Source of the DNA: Fibrella aestuarina BUZ 2
GTDB taxonomy: Bacteria > Bacteroidota > Bacteroidia > Cytophagales > Spirosomataceae
Direction: 5' to 3'
Assembly (NCBI RefSeq): GCF_000331105.1
Contig: NC_020054.1
Coordinates: forward strand, 2,140,813 to 2,204,812
Length of the DNA stretch: 64,000 bases
A model generated the notes under the pieces. The model saw nothing but the letters and a program-made list of their open reading frames with translations. It did not search any database and was not told the origin of the DNA. Below, in pieces: positions 23,796 to 34,053 of the stretch (within the stretch, counting starts at the first letter, position 1; the number at the start of each line of letters is the position of its first letter). A program made the position numbers and the translations under genes.

Positions 23796-25176
23796 TAGCC
23801 GCCTGCAGCGCAATCAGGTCGGGCTCGGGTTTGTAAATCCGGGCCCGACATTTTTTTAGAATACGACCGGACGAAGTCTGAAGTTCGGACGACGTATATA
23901 AGGTGGCGGTTTCGTGTTTCAGCCAACTGATCAGGCCCGTTATTTTCTGCTTATGCTGCAAAGCCAATTGCTGAGGTTGATAATAGACCGTTAAGCAGAA
24001 GACAGCTAGTAGTCCCAGGCGACCAAAGGAAATAACCGCTCGAGACGTAGGCACGTCGCGCAACAAAAAGGTCGTGTAGAGCCCAATAGTGATCATGGCC
24101 GACAGCAACTGGTACCGAGAGTTGAAAGCCGTGTTGACACCGATGCGACAGCGAGAAAAAGCGATGAGCAGGTCGACCGCGAAGAACAGTGCAATGAAAG
24201 TATACACTAGTGGGTGCCGACGAGCGTACCCACTCAGCGTTAGATAGCCGAAGTAACCCCAGCTAACCAAACCGATGGCGTAGCAAATCGCCAGATTCAA
24301 CTGCCAAAGTGTAGGGTTGGTCCAAGGCACCTGAAAGCTGGCTCCCGGAAAGGAAACGGCAAACCGCACAAATACGCTGCCATGATCGCGCAGCAAGGTA
24401 AGCGGCTGCTGGCTAAGGGTCGTTGGCTGATAACCGTGAAGGTAGGCGATCATAATTAGCGCGGCGCTTACCAGCCAAACCAGGCAGACATACCACCGCT
24501 GGTGTAACAGCAACAAGAGCAGACCACCCGCCCACGCCAGTGCACCGCATCCGAATGAAAAGGTGGCAATGACAGCGCAAGCAGTGCCTATCCCTAACCA
24601 ACGTACCTGGCTCCAGCCGTTACCTCGTTGGAGTTGATGCAGGCTTATAAGCGTTAAGGTCATGCCGAGGAGCGCCGGGTAAGACTGAGACCCGCCTGAT
24701 ACAAACAGGTACGTCTCCCAGGTATTCAGGCTAAACAGCAGCAGTACGAGCGGTAGCAACCGTTGCGGACTTAGCCGGACACCGCATAAGCGAATAAACC
24801 ACAAGACTGCCCAGAGCAGTCCGGCCAGGAAAAGACTTTGCCACAACAAGAGTTGACGGAAATTGGCCTCGCCCAGCAGGGAATAGTTCAGCAGTGCCAA
24901 GAGTCGGCTAACGACAATCCGGTGTTCGTTGTGCTGGCCCAGTAACAAATCGAACCGACGAGCTGGGTTGGCCTCATAGTCCAGCAGAAACTGGAGCGTG
25001 GCCTGATAATCATCGGATACAGGTACGTTGATCGCATATTGATTGAGTACCCAATAATAGCTAGTCAACGCTATGACAATCAGTACGATTGACAGTAGAG
25101 TCGTCCAGAAACTAGCTGTGTTTGGCCAGTGGATGCGAGCACGCCACGAAAGGCTTGATGGTGTTAGGATCAGCAT
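23728..25176 (-). CDS. Polytopic membrane protein, possible glycosyltransferase or polymerase
   Basis: This 482-residue protein has roughly ten hydrophobic segments, starting with FWTTLLSIVLIVIALTSYYW. The first periplasmic loop has SDDYQATLQFLLDYEA and GQHNEHRIVVSRLLALLNY, a pattern I associate with uncharacterised GT-C-like or polysaccharide-related membrane proteins. An Asp-Asp pair in the first loop is compatible with a GT-C catalytic site but does not prove it. The start at 25176 is preferred over 25206. The C-terminal tail overlaps the opposing small gene by 68 bp. It stands alone, without other polysaccharide genes. Confidence 0.65.
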   Translation of the reverse strand: MLILTPSSLSWRARIHWPNTASFWTTLLSIVLIVIALTSYYWVLNQYAINVPVSDDYQATLQFLLDYEANPARRFDLLLGQHNEHRIVVSRLLALLNYSLLGEANFRQLLLWQSLFLAGLLWAVLWFIRLCGVRLSPQRLLPLVLLLFSLNTWETYLFVSGGSQSYPALLGMTLTLISLHQLQRGNGWSQVRWLGIGTACAVIATFSFGCGALAWAGGLLLLLLHQRWYVCLVWLVSAALIMIAYLHGYQPTTLSQQPLTLLRDHGSVFVRFAVSFPGASFQVPWTNPTLWQLNLAICYAIGLVSWGYFGYLTLSGYARRHPLVYTFIALFFAVDLLIAFSRCRIGVNTAFNSRYQLLSAMITIGLYTTFLLRDVPTSRAVISFGRLGLLAVFCLTVYYQPQQLALQHKQKITGLISWLKHETATLYTSSELQTSSGRILKKCRARIYKPEPDLIALQAAINADLPRRYISQSAPAHPASRR

Positions 25177-25291
25177 CGTTATCTTGGTTAAGCAAGCATC
25201 AAACAAGCTATGAAAAATCGTGCCTGTATCTGCTTACACCTTATTTGGTAACGATGCTGATTAGTAAACGGTCGTAAAGGGCGTTTTATAG

Positions 25292-26566
25292 TTACATGAG
25301 CGAGGCCAGCCGGATGCTGACCGCCCGCTTGTGCGCGTCGAGCGATTCGGCCTCAGCCATGGCTTCAACTACCGGCCCCAGTCCCTGTAATCCCTGCGGC
25401 GTAATCGACTGAACGGTTATTTTCTTCACGAAGCTGTCGAGTGATACACCGCTGTAAGCGCGGGCAAAGCCGTTGGTCGGGAGGGTGTGGTTGGTCCCTG
25501 AGGCGTAGTCGCCCGCTGACTCCGGGGTGTAGTTGCCCAGGAAGATCGATCCGGCATTGGTGATCTGCTCGGCTACCGTTTCGGCCTCGGCGACGCTCAG
25601 GATCAGGTGCTCAGCGGCATACTGATTCAGTAGCTCGACCGCGTCGGCCGACGTATCAACCAGAATGGCTTTGCTGTTGCCAATGGCTTTAGCCGCCAGG
25701 TCGCGGCGGGGGAGACGGCTCAGTTGGGTATCAAGCACCAGATTGACCGCCGACAGGAGTTTCTTGCTGGTCGAAACGAGCAACACCTGGCTGTCGGCAC
25801 CGTGCTCGGCCTGCGACAGCAGATCGGCGGCAACGAAAGCGGGCACGGCCGTATCGTCGGCGTAAATGGCTACTTCGCTCGGGCCGGCGGGCATGTCGAT
25901 GGCCGTTCCTTCTTTCGCCACCAGCATCTTGGCCGCGGTAACAAACTGGTTGCCTGGCCCAAAAATTTTGTACACCTGCGGGACGCTCTCGGTGCCATAG
26001 GCCATGGCTGCAATGGCCTGCGCCCCACCGAGGCGGAAGACCTTCGTGACACCCACCAGTTTGGCCGCAAAGTAGATGGCGGGGTGGTTTGATGGCGAAC
26101 ACAGCACCACTTCGCGGCAACCCGCCAATTGCGCGGGCACCCCCAGCATCAGTACTGTGCTGAACAGCGGAGCCGTGCCGCCGGGGATATAGATGCCCAC
26201 TTTGTCGATACCCACGCTGCGCCGCCAGCAGGTTACGCCCGGCATGGTTTCGATTTTCTCGATGGGTTGCTTCTGCGCTTCGTGAAACGTGCGGATATTC
26301 TGGTAGGCCTGCCGGATAGCTGCTTTCAGGTCGTCGCTCAACTGAGCTTCGGCCGCGTCGAGTTCATCCGCGGAAACGGCCAGTCCGGTTGCTGAGAGGT
26401 CAATCTGATCAAAGCGGGCAGCCAGTTCGATCAGGGCGACGTCGCCCCGCTCACGTACCTGCGCCAGAATGGGGGCCACAACGGGTTCGATCTGCGCGGA
26501 TGACTGCGTTGGGCGAGCCAATAGACGCGGCCACTCGGCCCGGTCGGGAAAGGGAATGATTTGCAT
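25292..26566 (-). CDS. hisD: Histidinol dehydrogenase
   Basis: This 424-residue enzyme oxidises L-histidinol to L-histidine in two NAD-dependent steps, the last reactions of histidine biosynthesis. Family signatures are DMPAGPSEVAIYADD, the metal-ligand region SQAEHGADSQVLL, the catalytic pair region YAAEHLILSV and SGTNHTLPTNGFAR. Length is normal. It lies 117 bp downstream of hisG on the same strand, with a 33-nt-arm inverted repeat in between. Other his genes are not in the window, so the pathway is split or continues elsewhere. Confidence 0.96.
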   Translation of the reverse strand: MQIIPFPDRAEWPRLLARPTQSSAQIEPVVAPILAQVRERGDVALIELAARFDQIDLSATGLAVSADELDAAEAQLSDDLKAAIRQAYQNIRTFHEAQKQPIEKIETMPGVTCWRRSVGIDKVGIYIPGGTAPLFSTVLMLGVPAQLAGCREVVLCSPSNHPAIYFAAKLVGVTKVFRLGGAQAIAAMAYGTESVPQVYKIFGPGNQFVTAAKMLVAKEGTAIDMPAGPSEVAIYADDTAVPAFVAADLLSQAEHGADSQVLLVSTSKKLLSAVNLVLDTQLSRLPRRDLAAKAIGNSKAILVDTSADAVELLNQYAAEHLILSVAEAETVAEQITNAGSIFLGNYTPESAGDYASGTNHTLPTNGFARAYSGVSLDSFVKKITVQSITPQGLQGLGPVVEAMAEAESLDAHKRAVSIRLASLM

Positions 26567-26580
26567 CTCGCTCTTACGAG

Positions 26581-26680
26581 AATGGACAATGTATAATGCA
26601 CAATGTACAATGGGCTTGCTTTTGCAACGTACCTACGCAGTACGGGGCCATTGTACATTGTGTATTATACATTGTCCATT
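26581..26680. repeat. Inverted repeat, ACAATGTACAATG family, copy 1
   Basis: Arms at 26581-26613 and 26648-26680 pair over 33 bp with one mismatch. Each arm is built from ACAATGTA/CAATGTACAATGG units. The 34-nt loop contains CAACGTACCTACG. It lies inside the hisG-hisD transcript and could form a long hairpin in that mRNA. Related copies are at 44561-44671 and 50007-50106. Confidence 0.75.
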
Positions 26681-26683
26681 CAA

Positions 26684-27544
26684 TTAATTGATCATTTTCT
26701 CAATCGGGACGACCAGAATGCCCTCGGCACCGGCGGCGCGGATGGCTTCGATGTTTTCCCAGAAGGCGTTTTCGTTGATGACCGAATGCACCGAGCTCCA
26801 GCCTTCCGTGGCCAGGGGCGTTACGGTGGGGGCCTTCATGCCGGGCAGCAACTTGGCAATGGACGGAATCGCGTGGTTGGGGGCATTCAGCACAATGTAT
26901 TTATTGTTCTTGGCCGCCTGCACGGCGTTGATCCGGAACAGCAACTGATCGAGGAGCGTCTGCTTCTCGGCGGGCAGGGCCGGGTGCGCGATCATGATGG
27001 CCTCCGACCGGAAGATCGTTTCTACCTCTTTGAGCCCATTGCTCAACAGCGTGCTGCCCGAGCTGACAATGTCGCAAACGGCTTCGGCAAGCCCAATGCT
27101 CGGCGCGATCTCGACGGATCCGCTGATTTCATGAATCGCCGCGCTGACGCCCTGTTCGGCCAGGTACGTACCCAGCAGGCGCGGATACGACGTAGCGATG
27201 TTTTTGCCATCCAGGTCGCGGATATCGGTGTAGGCTTCGCCGCGCGGAATGGCGATCGACAGGCGGCATTTGGAAAACCCCAGCCGGTGAACGGTCGTTA
27301 CGTGCCGGCCCGTTTCGACGGCTACGTTTTCGCCCACGATACCGAGGTCGGCCACGCCGTCCTCAACATACCCGGGGATGTCGTCGTCGCGCAGGAACAA
27401 AAATTCCGCCGCGAAATTAGACGAAACCGATTTGAGCTTGCCCGTACCGTAGTCAAAGCGAATACCGCAGGCTTTGAAGAGTTGATATGAATCTTCGCTC
27501 AGCCGCCCCGATTTCTGGAGCGCAATGCGAATAGGTGATGCCAT
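26684..27544 (-). CDS. hisG: ATP phosphoribosyltransferase, long form
   Basis: This 286-residue enzyme condenses ATP with phosphoribosyl pyrophosphate, the first and feedback-inhibited step of histidine synthesis. The catalytic domain has IRIALQKSGRLSEDS, DLGIVGENV and SSGSTLLSNGLKEVETI, the PRPP-binding region. The C-terminal third (about 210-286) matches the PII-like regulatory domain of the long form (NAPNHAIPSIAKLLPGMKAPTVTPL), so no HisZ partner is needed. It is first in a hisG-hisD transcript. An ATG at 27544 gives the expected length. Confidence 0.96.
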   Translation of the reverse strand: MASPIRIALQKSGRLSEDSYQLFKACGIRFDYGTGKLKSVSSNFAAEFLFLRDDDIPGYVEDGVADLGIVGENVAVETGRHVTTVHRLGFSKCRLSIAIPRGEAYTDIRDLDGKNIATSYPRLLGTYLAEQGVSAAIHEISGSVEIAPSIGLAEAVCDIVSSGSTLLSNGLKEVETIFRSEAIMIAHPALPAEKQTLLDQLLFRINAVQAAKNNKYIVLNAPNHAIPSIAKLLPGMKAPTVTPLATEGWSSVHSVINENAFWENIEAIRAAGAEGILVVPIEKMIN

Positions 27545-27752
27545 TGGGTGAGGTGGTCAAATTTGCGGGTGCAAAGATAGCGGTAAAACCGGAGGAAGGT
27601 GAGGATAGAAGCCGCTTGAGCGCGCGAAAGCGTCGGCGACTGATTGGCTGTGTTCTGAGCCGTTACCTTTTCGGATGAGAACAGATGAAAGAAGACTTGC
27701 CCCGCGAGGTAACGTACCGGACTTTATTCAGCTTTCTACCAGTTCATCTGCG

Positions 27753-30700
27753 ATGAAAACACGCTACTGTTTTCTGATTGTGTGGCTACTGTACCTGATG
27801 CCAACCTGGCTTTGGGCACAGTCGATAACGCTTACTAATCAACAGTTTATTAACGTGTGCGCCGGTTCAGCAGTGAGCGTATCTTTCGCCACCGCAGGTA
27901 CGTTTGACGCTGGTAACACGTTTCGAGTGCAGCTGTCGAGCGATTACGATCAGCCGTTTGTTGACCTGCCAGCTACGTTCAGCACCAGTTCAGCCACGTT
28001 TACAGTGCCTGCTTCGGCTACGGCTGGCTCGAATTACCGGTATCGGATCGCGGCGAGCGCACCCAAGGTACAAAGCCCCGCCAGCGCCGTCACTTTTCGC
28101 GTCAGCCGGTTTGCTGAAGCTGTTCTAATGGCTGGTCCGGCGGATAGTTTGCTTCTGAACCCCTACACCGCCCGGTCTTTAGCCGTGCAATTTACGGGTG
28201 GTTCGGCTTATACACTGACTACGCAGAATGATGAGGTATTTGTTGGGAATTATGATCCTTTGCTGCCCAGTTCGTTACCGGTATTTCCAGCTCAGACGAC
28301 TACCTACGCGCTGAAAAGCGTACGCAATGCCTGTGGGCTAGGGAAAGCTAGCGGTAGCGCGACTATCCGGGTCAACGCGGTGGCTATTCAGTCGATATAC
28401 AGCCCCGACAGCCGATTGTGTGCTGACCAGCCAATTCCCATTTATTATTCGTCCGAAAAACCACTACCGCCCAACAGTACGTTTGAGGCGCGCCTCTACG
28501 ATGCCCGCAACCCGAGCCAGTCCATACCCGTTTCGGTGAGCGAAACGGCCAGCCCGCTGATGGTGACCATACCACGGACGCTGCCCCCCGGTTGGTCGTC
28601 GAGCTACCGGATTTACCTGTATTCCAAGCTGGCTGGCGTAGCCTTTTGGTATCCCAATTCGGAACTGGATGAAATTGGACGAGAACCGGTTACCCCCCGG
28701 CTGTCGTTGTCTGGACCTGCCAGTGCGCCGTTTGCCGGGGAGACGTCGGTGGTGCTCAGCTACTCGACAGCACCGCTCGGAACCGTGATGCTGAGCGATG
28801 GGCGACAAGCTACTATCGCTGGCACAGGTTCACAGAAACTTACGATACAACCAACGCGCCCAACCGCCTACAGCATTGTTGACTTTACAAACACCTGCCG
28901 GGTGGAGCCTACCTACGGAAATCGAACGGTCGTTGTACAAACGGCTCCTGGTTTCCGGGTCGATTCGCTGTCGAGTTATACGGCCTGCGTTGGTCAGCCG
29001 ATAACCCTCTATTACACGGCTTCGGCTGGTTATAATAAGCCACTACCGGCTCAGCTACGCATCAAAGCCGGCTATCTGGCGTGGACTACGGCTACGGTTA
29101 CACGGCCCGGGCAGCTAACATTTACGGCGGCTCCCAGTGATTATTCGGCAGTCACCTCGCCAACATTACAACTGCGCGACGCCGCGACCGATAGCCTGAT
29201 TATGGGGGCTGATCTGGGTCTTCTGGTCAAAACGAAACCTGTTTTTAGCTTGTCGTCCCGCTTTATTGTCGGCGAGGAAGAGCCGGGCCCGAACGTACTG
29301 TTGGGAACGGTGATGCGGGCGGGCAGCGAACTGATGACGATCTCCTTGTCGACGGGGAACCAGTATGTGGTGTCCAACAAATACAATGGCGTATCGCTTC
29401 CTGTGTTCGTAACAGAGACCACGACCTACTCGGTGGTCGCGACCAGTAACGAATGTGGCACCGACAGTACCCGATCGGCGTCTACGATCACCGTTCGCAG
29501 GGCTGCCCCGGCTACGCCCGCCCAGATCCGGCTGGAATCGGCGATGCTGACCGACCCAGCCAGCCGATCGTTTGCCAGCCGACCATCGCTTTGCCCCGGC
29601 AGCGTGTATCGCTTCAGCGGCTTTACAGCCGGTACGTTTGGTGCCGACAATCAGTTTCTGCTTGAGGTAGCCGATAGCACCGGCAACTTTACGGCACCGC
29701 CAGTTATGACGAGTTCGTCGGTGGCCTCGTTATCGATGGTGCTACCTAATCCGCTGAAACCAGTTCGGGTGCGCGTGTCGTCAACAAACCCGATTGTCAG
29801 GAGCAATGAGGTTGTTCCGCTCAATTACTACACGCCCCCCAACGCGGAGTTGACGTTTAGCCTCCGAAATGGAATTAGTCAGGCAAACTCCATAACCTTG
29901 GCGACGGGCCTGCCTATCGAGCTAACGTATAAGATCACGGGCGGAAACGCTCCCTTTCGCTACGAAGGGCTCGACGGTACCCAACGCCAGTCTTCCTTTT
30001 TCATCACGCTGACGAGCCGGCCTGACAGTAGCGGGGTATATGGTATCCGCCGGTTGACAGACGCCTGCGGAATCGATGTTCGCCGGGTGCCCACCGTGCA
30101 GGTAACGACGGAAGCCCCCGACCTACTGACCGGCAGCGTCGCACCTGTGTGCACCGGATGGCCCGTCCGTATCCCGTTTGTGTGGTTAGCGACGCCTCCC
30201 CAGTCGGTCACCTACACCGTGCAGGGGTCGATCGACCAGTTCACCTGGCACCCGTTGCCGACGACGAGCGAAGCCAATGCTGTGTTGACGCGTTTTCCGG
30301 CCGAATGGGGCAACCAGTATGTTTATTATCGGATTTTGGCTAGCAACAACGGCTCGACAGTGATCGGGTCAGTCAACACGGCTGTGGTGTATGGTGTGCC
30401 GACGGGCGTGCTGATGACCGGTCCTAACCAACTGACCAGCGTCAGCCTGGAAGTGGGTGACTACGCCTATGTTTCGTTTCAGAATCATTCGATAAACAAT
30501 TTGCTTGATGAGCTTACGGTGCTTAATCAGTTGACTAACGAAGCGACGCTGATCAGGTTGGGTACGTTTAACCGGTATGGTATTACTACACCAGGCACTT
30601 ATAGCCTTGTCTCAGCATCGAATCAGTGTGGATACGGATCGGGGAGCGGGGCCATTCGGGTTGTTCGGAAACCAACGTTAAGCCAGTTCGTCACTAATAA

Positions 30701-32057
30701 AACGGCTTACTGCGCGGGGGAAACCGTTGCGGTCACTTATGCGGCAGCCAACCTTACGCCCGACAATTCGCTGTCGTTGTACCTGACCGATGGCCGGGCT
30801 ACCAAAACGCTGCTAACACAGACTACCGTGGCTTCAGGTATGTATTCGTTTTCGCTAAGCCCGACAATGACGCCCGGCTCGTATTCGCTGGTGTATGAAT
30901 CGGCCCTACCGGTGGAGCCGTTGAAGCAGGTAGCGCCATTTACCATACAGAACCCGCTCAGTCTCACGCTGGGGCCAGCCCGTGCCGTAGTCTATGCCGA
31001 CGCCGTCCCGACGTTACCGCTGGCGGTCAATGCCAACGCGGGGCCCTACAGCGTCACCCTCAGTGCACCCGGTGGAGTGTCGGCACTGGCGGGTACGTAT
31101 ACGTCGGTGCTGCCGTTGTCTCGGGTAGAGACAGGTACGTATACGTTGCTGGCAGCAGCAAATCAGTGTGGGGTGGGGCACGTAACAGGCTCGGTGTCGG
31201 TTACCGTTTTGCCATTGGCCACCGTGCGTATCGAGGTCGACCCAAAAGCGACTACTCCGTTTGGCCTGTTGTGTGTGGGCAGGACGTACACCTTACCCAT
31301 TTCGACCAGCGGTACATTTGGGGCCAATAACGCCTTTACCGCCTACCTGACTGACTCGACGGGGGCAACCCGATTGACGCTGCCTACAACGAGTAAAGGC
31401 GACATGCTGACGATCACGGTGCCTGCCAATGCACCCGTAGGAGAGGGATATCTGCTGCGGGTAGGAAGCTCCGAACCGGCTCATGTAGGAGCCTCATTGC
31501 GTAACGTCGTTCAGGTTCGCGCTACGCCGACGGCTATACTGACGGGTGACAACACGATTATGAAAGGCGATTCGACGCGACTGTCGGTATCGATGACCGG
31601 GGTGGGTCCGTGGCAACTCACCATCGCGGATGCACAGGGTCCCCGCTCGTTCATTGCTACTCAGAGCCCGTACAGCCTGATAGTCCGGCCCGACACGACG
31701 AGCGGCTACCGACTGACTGAAGTGCGCAATAGCCAATGTGGGGTGGGTACAGCCAGTGGAACCGCCTTGATCACTGTCTCGCGGCTGCTGGCGACTGAGC
31801 CGTTGGCCGTGCAGATACGGGTGTGGCCTAACCCCACGGCTGGTACATTGCAGGTGGCGGGCGACGTACCCAACGATGGGGCGGTGCAGCTTTCGCTGCA
31901 TACCCTGCTGGGTACGTTGGTGCAGACGGTTGGGGTGCCAGCCAGGAACCGTCAACTACGCCATACCGTCGACCTGAGTCAGTTGCCTAGTGGGCTCTAC
32001 ATCCTAACGGCCGAACAGCAGGGGCGCAGTAGTCAGTTTAAGATCGTAAAGCACTGA
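27753..32057 (+). CDS. Giant surface protein with type IX secretion sorting domain
   Basis: This 1,434-residue protein has a signal peptide (MKTRYCFLIVWLLYLMPTWLWAQ) followed by about ten to twelve repeated beta-sandwich units. Each unit carries patterns such as AGTFDAGNTFRVQLS, TTYSVVATSNECGTDS and SGSATIRVNA, with a recurrent Cys-Gly pair (NACGLGKASG, NQCGVGHVTG, SQCGVGTASG). The last 80 residues (VWPNPTAGTLQVAGDV, LPSGLYILTAEQQGRSSQFKIVKH) are a type A C-terminal sorting domain for type IX secretion. It is expected to be exported and fixed on the cell surface, perhaps as an adhesin. A paralogue begins beyond the right edge and ends at 60436. The start at 27753 was chosen for the signal peptide. 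Confidence 0.88.
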   Translation: MKTRYCFLIVWLLYLMPTWLWAQSITLTNQQFINVCAGSAVSVSFATAGTFDAGNTFRVQLSSDYDQPFVDLPATFSTSSATFTVPASATAGSNYRYRIAASAPKVQSPASAVTFRVSRFAEAVLMAGPADSLLLNPYTARSLAVQFTGGSAYTLTTQNDEVFVGNYDPLLPSSLPVFPAQTTTYALKSVRNACGLGKASGSATIRVNAVAIQSIYSPDSRLCADQPIPIYYSSEKPLPPNSTFEARLYDARNPSQSIPVSVSETASPLMVTIPRTLPPGWSSSYRIYLYSKLAGVAFWYPNSELDEIGREPVTPRLSLSGPASAPFAGETSVVLSYSTAPLGTVMLSDGRQATIAGTGSQKLTIQPTRPTAYSIVDFTNTCRVEPTYGNRTVVVQTAPGFRVDSLSSYTACVGQPITLYYTASAGYNKPLPAQLRIKAGYLAWTTATVTRPGQLTFTAAPSDYSAVTSPTLQLRDAATDSLIMGADLGLLVKTKPVFSLSSRFIVGEEEPGPNVLLGTVMRAGSELMTISLSTGNQYVVSNKYNGVSLPVFVTETTTYSVVATSNECGTDSTRSASTITVRRAAPATPAQIRLESAMLTDPASRSFASRPSLCPGSVYRFSGFTAGTFGADNQFLLEVADSTGNFTAPPVMTSSSVASLSMVLPNPLKPVRVRVSSTNPIVRSNEVVPLNYYTPPNAELTFSLRNGISQANSITLATGLPIELTYKITGGNAPFRYEGLDGTQRQSSFFITLTSRPDSSGVYGIRRLTDACGIDVRRVPTVQVTTEAPDLLTGSVAPVCTGWPVRIPFVWLATPPQSVTYTVQGSIDQFTWHPLPTTSEANAVLTRFPAEWGNQYVYYRILASNNGSTVIGSVNTAVVYGVPTGVLMTGPNQLTSVSLEVGDYAYVSFQNHSINNLLDELTVLNQLTNEATLIRLGTFNRYGITTPGTYSLVSASNQCGYGSGSGAIRVVRKPTLSQFVTNKTAYCAGETVAVTYAAANLTPDNSLSLYLTDGRATKTLLTQTTVASGMYSFSLSPTMTPGSYSLVYESALPVEPLKQVAPFTIQNPLSLTLGPARAVVYADAVPTLPLAVNANAGPYSVTLSAPGGVSALAGTYTSVLPLSRVETGTYTLLAAANQCGVGHVTGSVSVTVLPLATVRIEVDPKATTPFGLLCVGRTYTLPISTSGTFGANNAFTAYLTDSTGATRLTLPTTSKGDMLTITVPANAPVGEGYLLRVGSSEPAHVGASLRNVVQVRATPTAILTGDNTIMKGDSTRLSVSMTGVGPWQLTIADAQGPRSFIATQSPYSLIVRPDTTSGYRLTEVRNSQCGVGTASGTALITVSRLLATEPLAVQIRVWPNPTAGTLQVAGDVPNDGAVQLSLHTLLGTLVQTVGVPARNRQLRHTVDLSQLPSGLYILTAEQQGRSSQFKIVKH

Positions 32058-32308
32058 TGCTAAATCGACAGCGGTGCGTCGGTAACGCGTTCTGACCCGG
32101 AGCAGGGTCAGATGCCAACATACGGAGATACCCACGGAGGATAATTAACAAGGTGGCATTGTATCTGTCGTTTTTCGGCTAAATTGCAGATAGACAGCCG
32201 GTAAAGGCGCCGGAACGGCTTTTGTGTTACCTTTGTTTCATAAGTAAGCGGTTAGCTGGCCGGGAAGAAGAAGGTCAGCGTACTCATAACTTTTTCAACG
32301 CTGCAACC

Positions 32309-33892
32309 TTGACATTCCAAGACTTTAACCTCCACGACGACCTGCGGGCGGGCGTGGATGCCATGAATTACAAGCAGGCCACCCCTATTCAGGAACAGGC
32401 CATCCCGCTCATTCTCGACGGCAAAGACCTGATAGCCTGCGCCCAGACCGGCACCGGCAAGACGGCGGCCTTCCTCATTCCGCTACTCGACCGGATTGCC
32501 CACGCCAACCACGACCATACCAGTACGCTCGTGTTGGTGCCTACGCGCGAACTGGCTAAACAGATCGACGATCAGGTGGAAGGGTTTAGCTACTTCGTAT
32601 CGGCGACCAGCATCGCCATCTATGGCGGCGGGAAAGGCGACGAATGGGACAAGCAACGCCGCGCCCTTGAAACCGGGGCCGACATCATCATCGCCACCCC
32701 GGGACGTTTGCTGGCACACATGCAATTGGGCTACGTCAACTTCGACAAGCTCGATTACCTCGTGCTCGATGAAGCCGATAAAATGCTCGACATGGGCTTC
32801 TCCGACGATATTTTGAAGATCGTCAAGATTCTGCCCACGAAACGTCAGACGTTGCTGTTCTCGGCTACGATGCCCCCCAAGATTCGCTCGTTTGCCGATC
32901 GTATTCTGCAACAGCCCGAAGAAATTCGGCTGTCGGTGTCGAAGCCCGCGGCGGGTATCGATCAGCAGGTGTATCTGGCGAAAGATCACCAGAAACTACC
33001 GTTGCTCGAGCACCTCATGGGCCAGATGGACGTGAAGAGCATGGTCTTGTTTACCTCGCGCAAATCGGAAGTGAACGCCATCGTGCGGGCGCTGGCCAAA
33101 CGGGGCTATCAGGCCAAAGGCATCAGTTCCGATCTGGAACAGGAAGAGCGCGAAATAGTGCTGCGTGAGTTTAAAAACAAGCAGCTTCAGATCATCGTCG
33201 CCACCGACGTGCTCTCGCGCGGGATCGATGTGGATAACATCACGCACGTGGTCAACTTCGACGTACCCCGCGACGCCGAAGATTACGTACACCGCATTGG
33301 CCGGACGGCCCGCGCTTCAACTACCGGCACGGCGATCACGTTTGTCAACGAGGCCGACATGAACAAACTGGGCCGGATTGAAAAGCTCATTGAGCGCAAA
33401 CTCGACCGGCTGAGCGTGACCGAAGAACTAGGACTTGGCCCGGCACCCGTGGCGGGCGTCCGCGATGAACCAGGCCCTTTCAGCCGGAGTCGCGATGGTC
33501 GTGGTCGTCCAGGAGCGGGATCGGATCGCCGGGCAGGCGGTCGGGGTCGCGACGGTCGGCGATCTGGCGGCGAACGGTCGCCTCGTCTAGAAGCGTCGGT
33601 ATCAAATGAGAGCGCCGTAAGCGCAACCCCCGAAGCCAACCCGACTGTAGACGCGACAACGCCAAACGAGCAACGTACCCGTAAGCGCAACAACCGCCGT
33701 CGGGGCCAACGCCCGGCGGGTGAGCCAACTGCCGCCCACGCTACCGAAGCCGGTGCAGACGCGACGGTGGAAGGAGCCGCTAACCGGCCCGAGGGCTCGA
33801 CCAAGCCCCGCCGCAAAAAGCGCCGCCGTGGCCCTCGCCCCGAAGGCGCTACCGTGCCTGCGCCGTCTACCACCGAAGCGAACGCTGCGTAA
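32309..33892 (+). CDS. DEAD-box RNA helicase (RhlE-like)
   Basis: This ATP-dependent RNA helicase has about 527 residues. Motifs in order are the Q motif (ATPIQEQAIPLIL), motif I (AQTGTGKT), Ia (PTRELA), Ib (TPGR), II (DEAD), III (SAT), IV region (MVLFTSRKSEV) and VI (HRIGRTARA). The C-terminal 170 residues are Arg, Gly and Lys-rich (RSRDGRGRPGAGSDRRAGGRGRDGRR is condensed here as the RG-rich tail), likely an RNA-binding tail. I propose a TTG start at 32309 giving LTFQDFNLHDDL at the N-terminus. The ATG at 32222 is also in frame, but a -7-like box TACCTTTG overlaps it at 32228-32235. A strong terminator follows. Confidence 0.92.
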   Translation: MTFQDFNLHDDLRAGVDAMNYKQATPIQEQAIPLILDGKDLIACAQTGTGKTAAFLIPLLDRIAHANHDHTSTLVLVPTRELAKQIDDQVEGFSYFVSATSIAIYGGGKGDEWDKQRRALETGADIIIATPGRLLAHMQLGYVNFDKLDYLVLDEADKMLDMGFSDDILKIVKILPTKRQTLLFSATMPPKIRSFADRILQQPEEIRLSVSKPAAGIDQQVYLAKDHQKLPLLEHLMGQMDVKSMVLFTSRKSEVNAIVRALAKRGYQAKGISSDLEQEEREIVLREFKNKQLQIIVATDVLSRGIDVDNITHVVNFDVPRDAEDYVHRIGRTARASTTGTAITFVNEADMNKLGRIEKLIERKLDRLSVTEELGLGPAPVAGVRDEPGPFSRSRDGRGRPGAGSDRRAGGRGRDGRRSGGERSPRLEASVSNESAVSATPEANPTVDATTPNEQRTRKRNNRRRGQRPAGEPTAAHATEAGADATVEGAANRPEGSTKPRRKKRRRGPRPEGATVPAPSTTEANAA

Positions 33893-33907
33893 TTAGCGAA
33901 GTCAATT

Positions 33908-33965
33908 AAAAAAGCAGCTGGGTCAATCGAAGGTGTCAAACCCCGATTGACCCAGCTGCTTTTTT
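33908..33965. terminator. Terminator hairpin after the helicase gene
   Basis: Arms of 22 nt (33908-33929 and 33944-33965), starting with an A run and ending with a T run, pair perfectly around a 14-nt loop. It serves the helicase gene and, in the other direction, could end leftward transcripts from 34521. Confidence 0.85.
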
Positions 33966-34053
33966 GATACACCCGTGTAACTGGCGAATGGCCGTCGACA
34001 CCGTGTTGGGTTGGGCTGGACCAACTATTGCCAACACATTATTTCTCGATCAT

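Noticed and set aside
25292..27544. Complete histidine operon
   Set aside because: Only hisG and hisD are present. The flanking genes are unrelated, so the remaining his genes must be elsewhere.
31080..31145. Repeated GGTACGTATACG words suggesting a CRISPR or tandem array
   Set aside because: They are two copies of a similar coding phrase in the giant surface gene, without spacers or regular period. No CRISPR array was seen anywhere.
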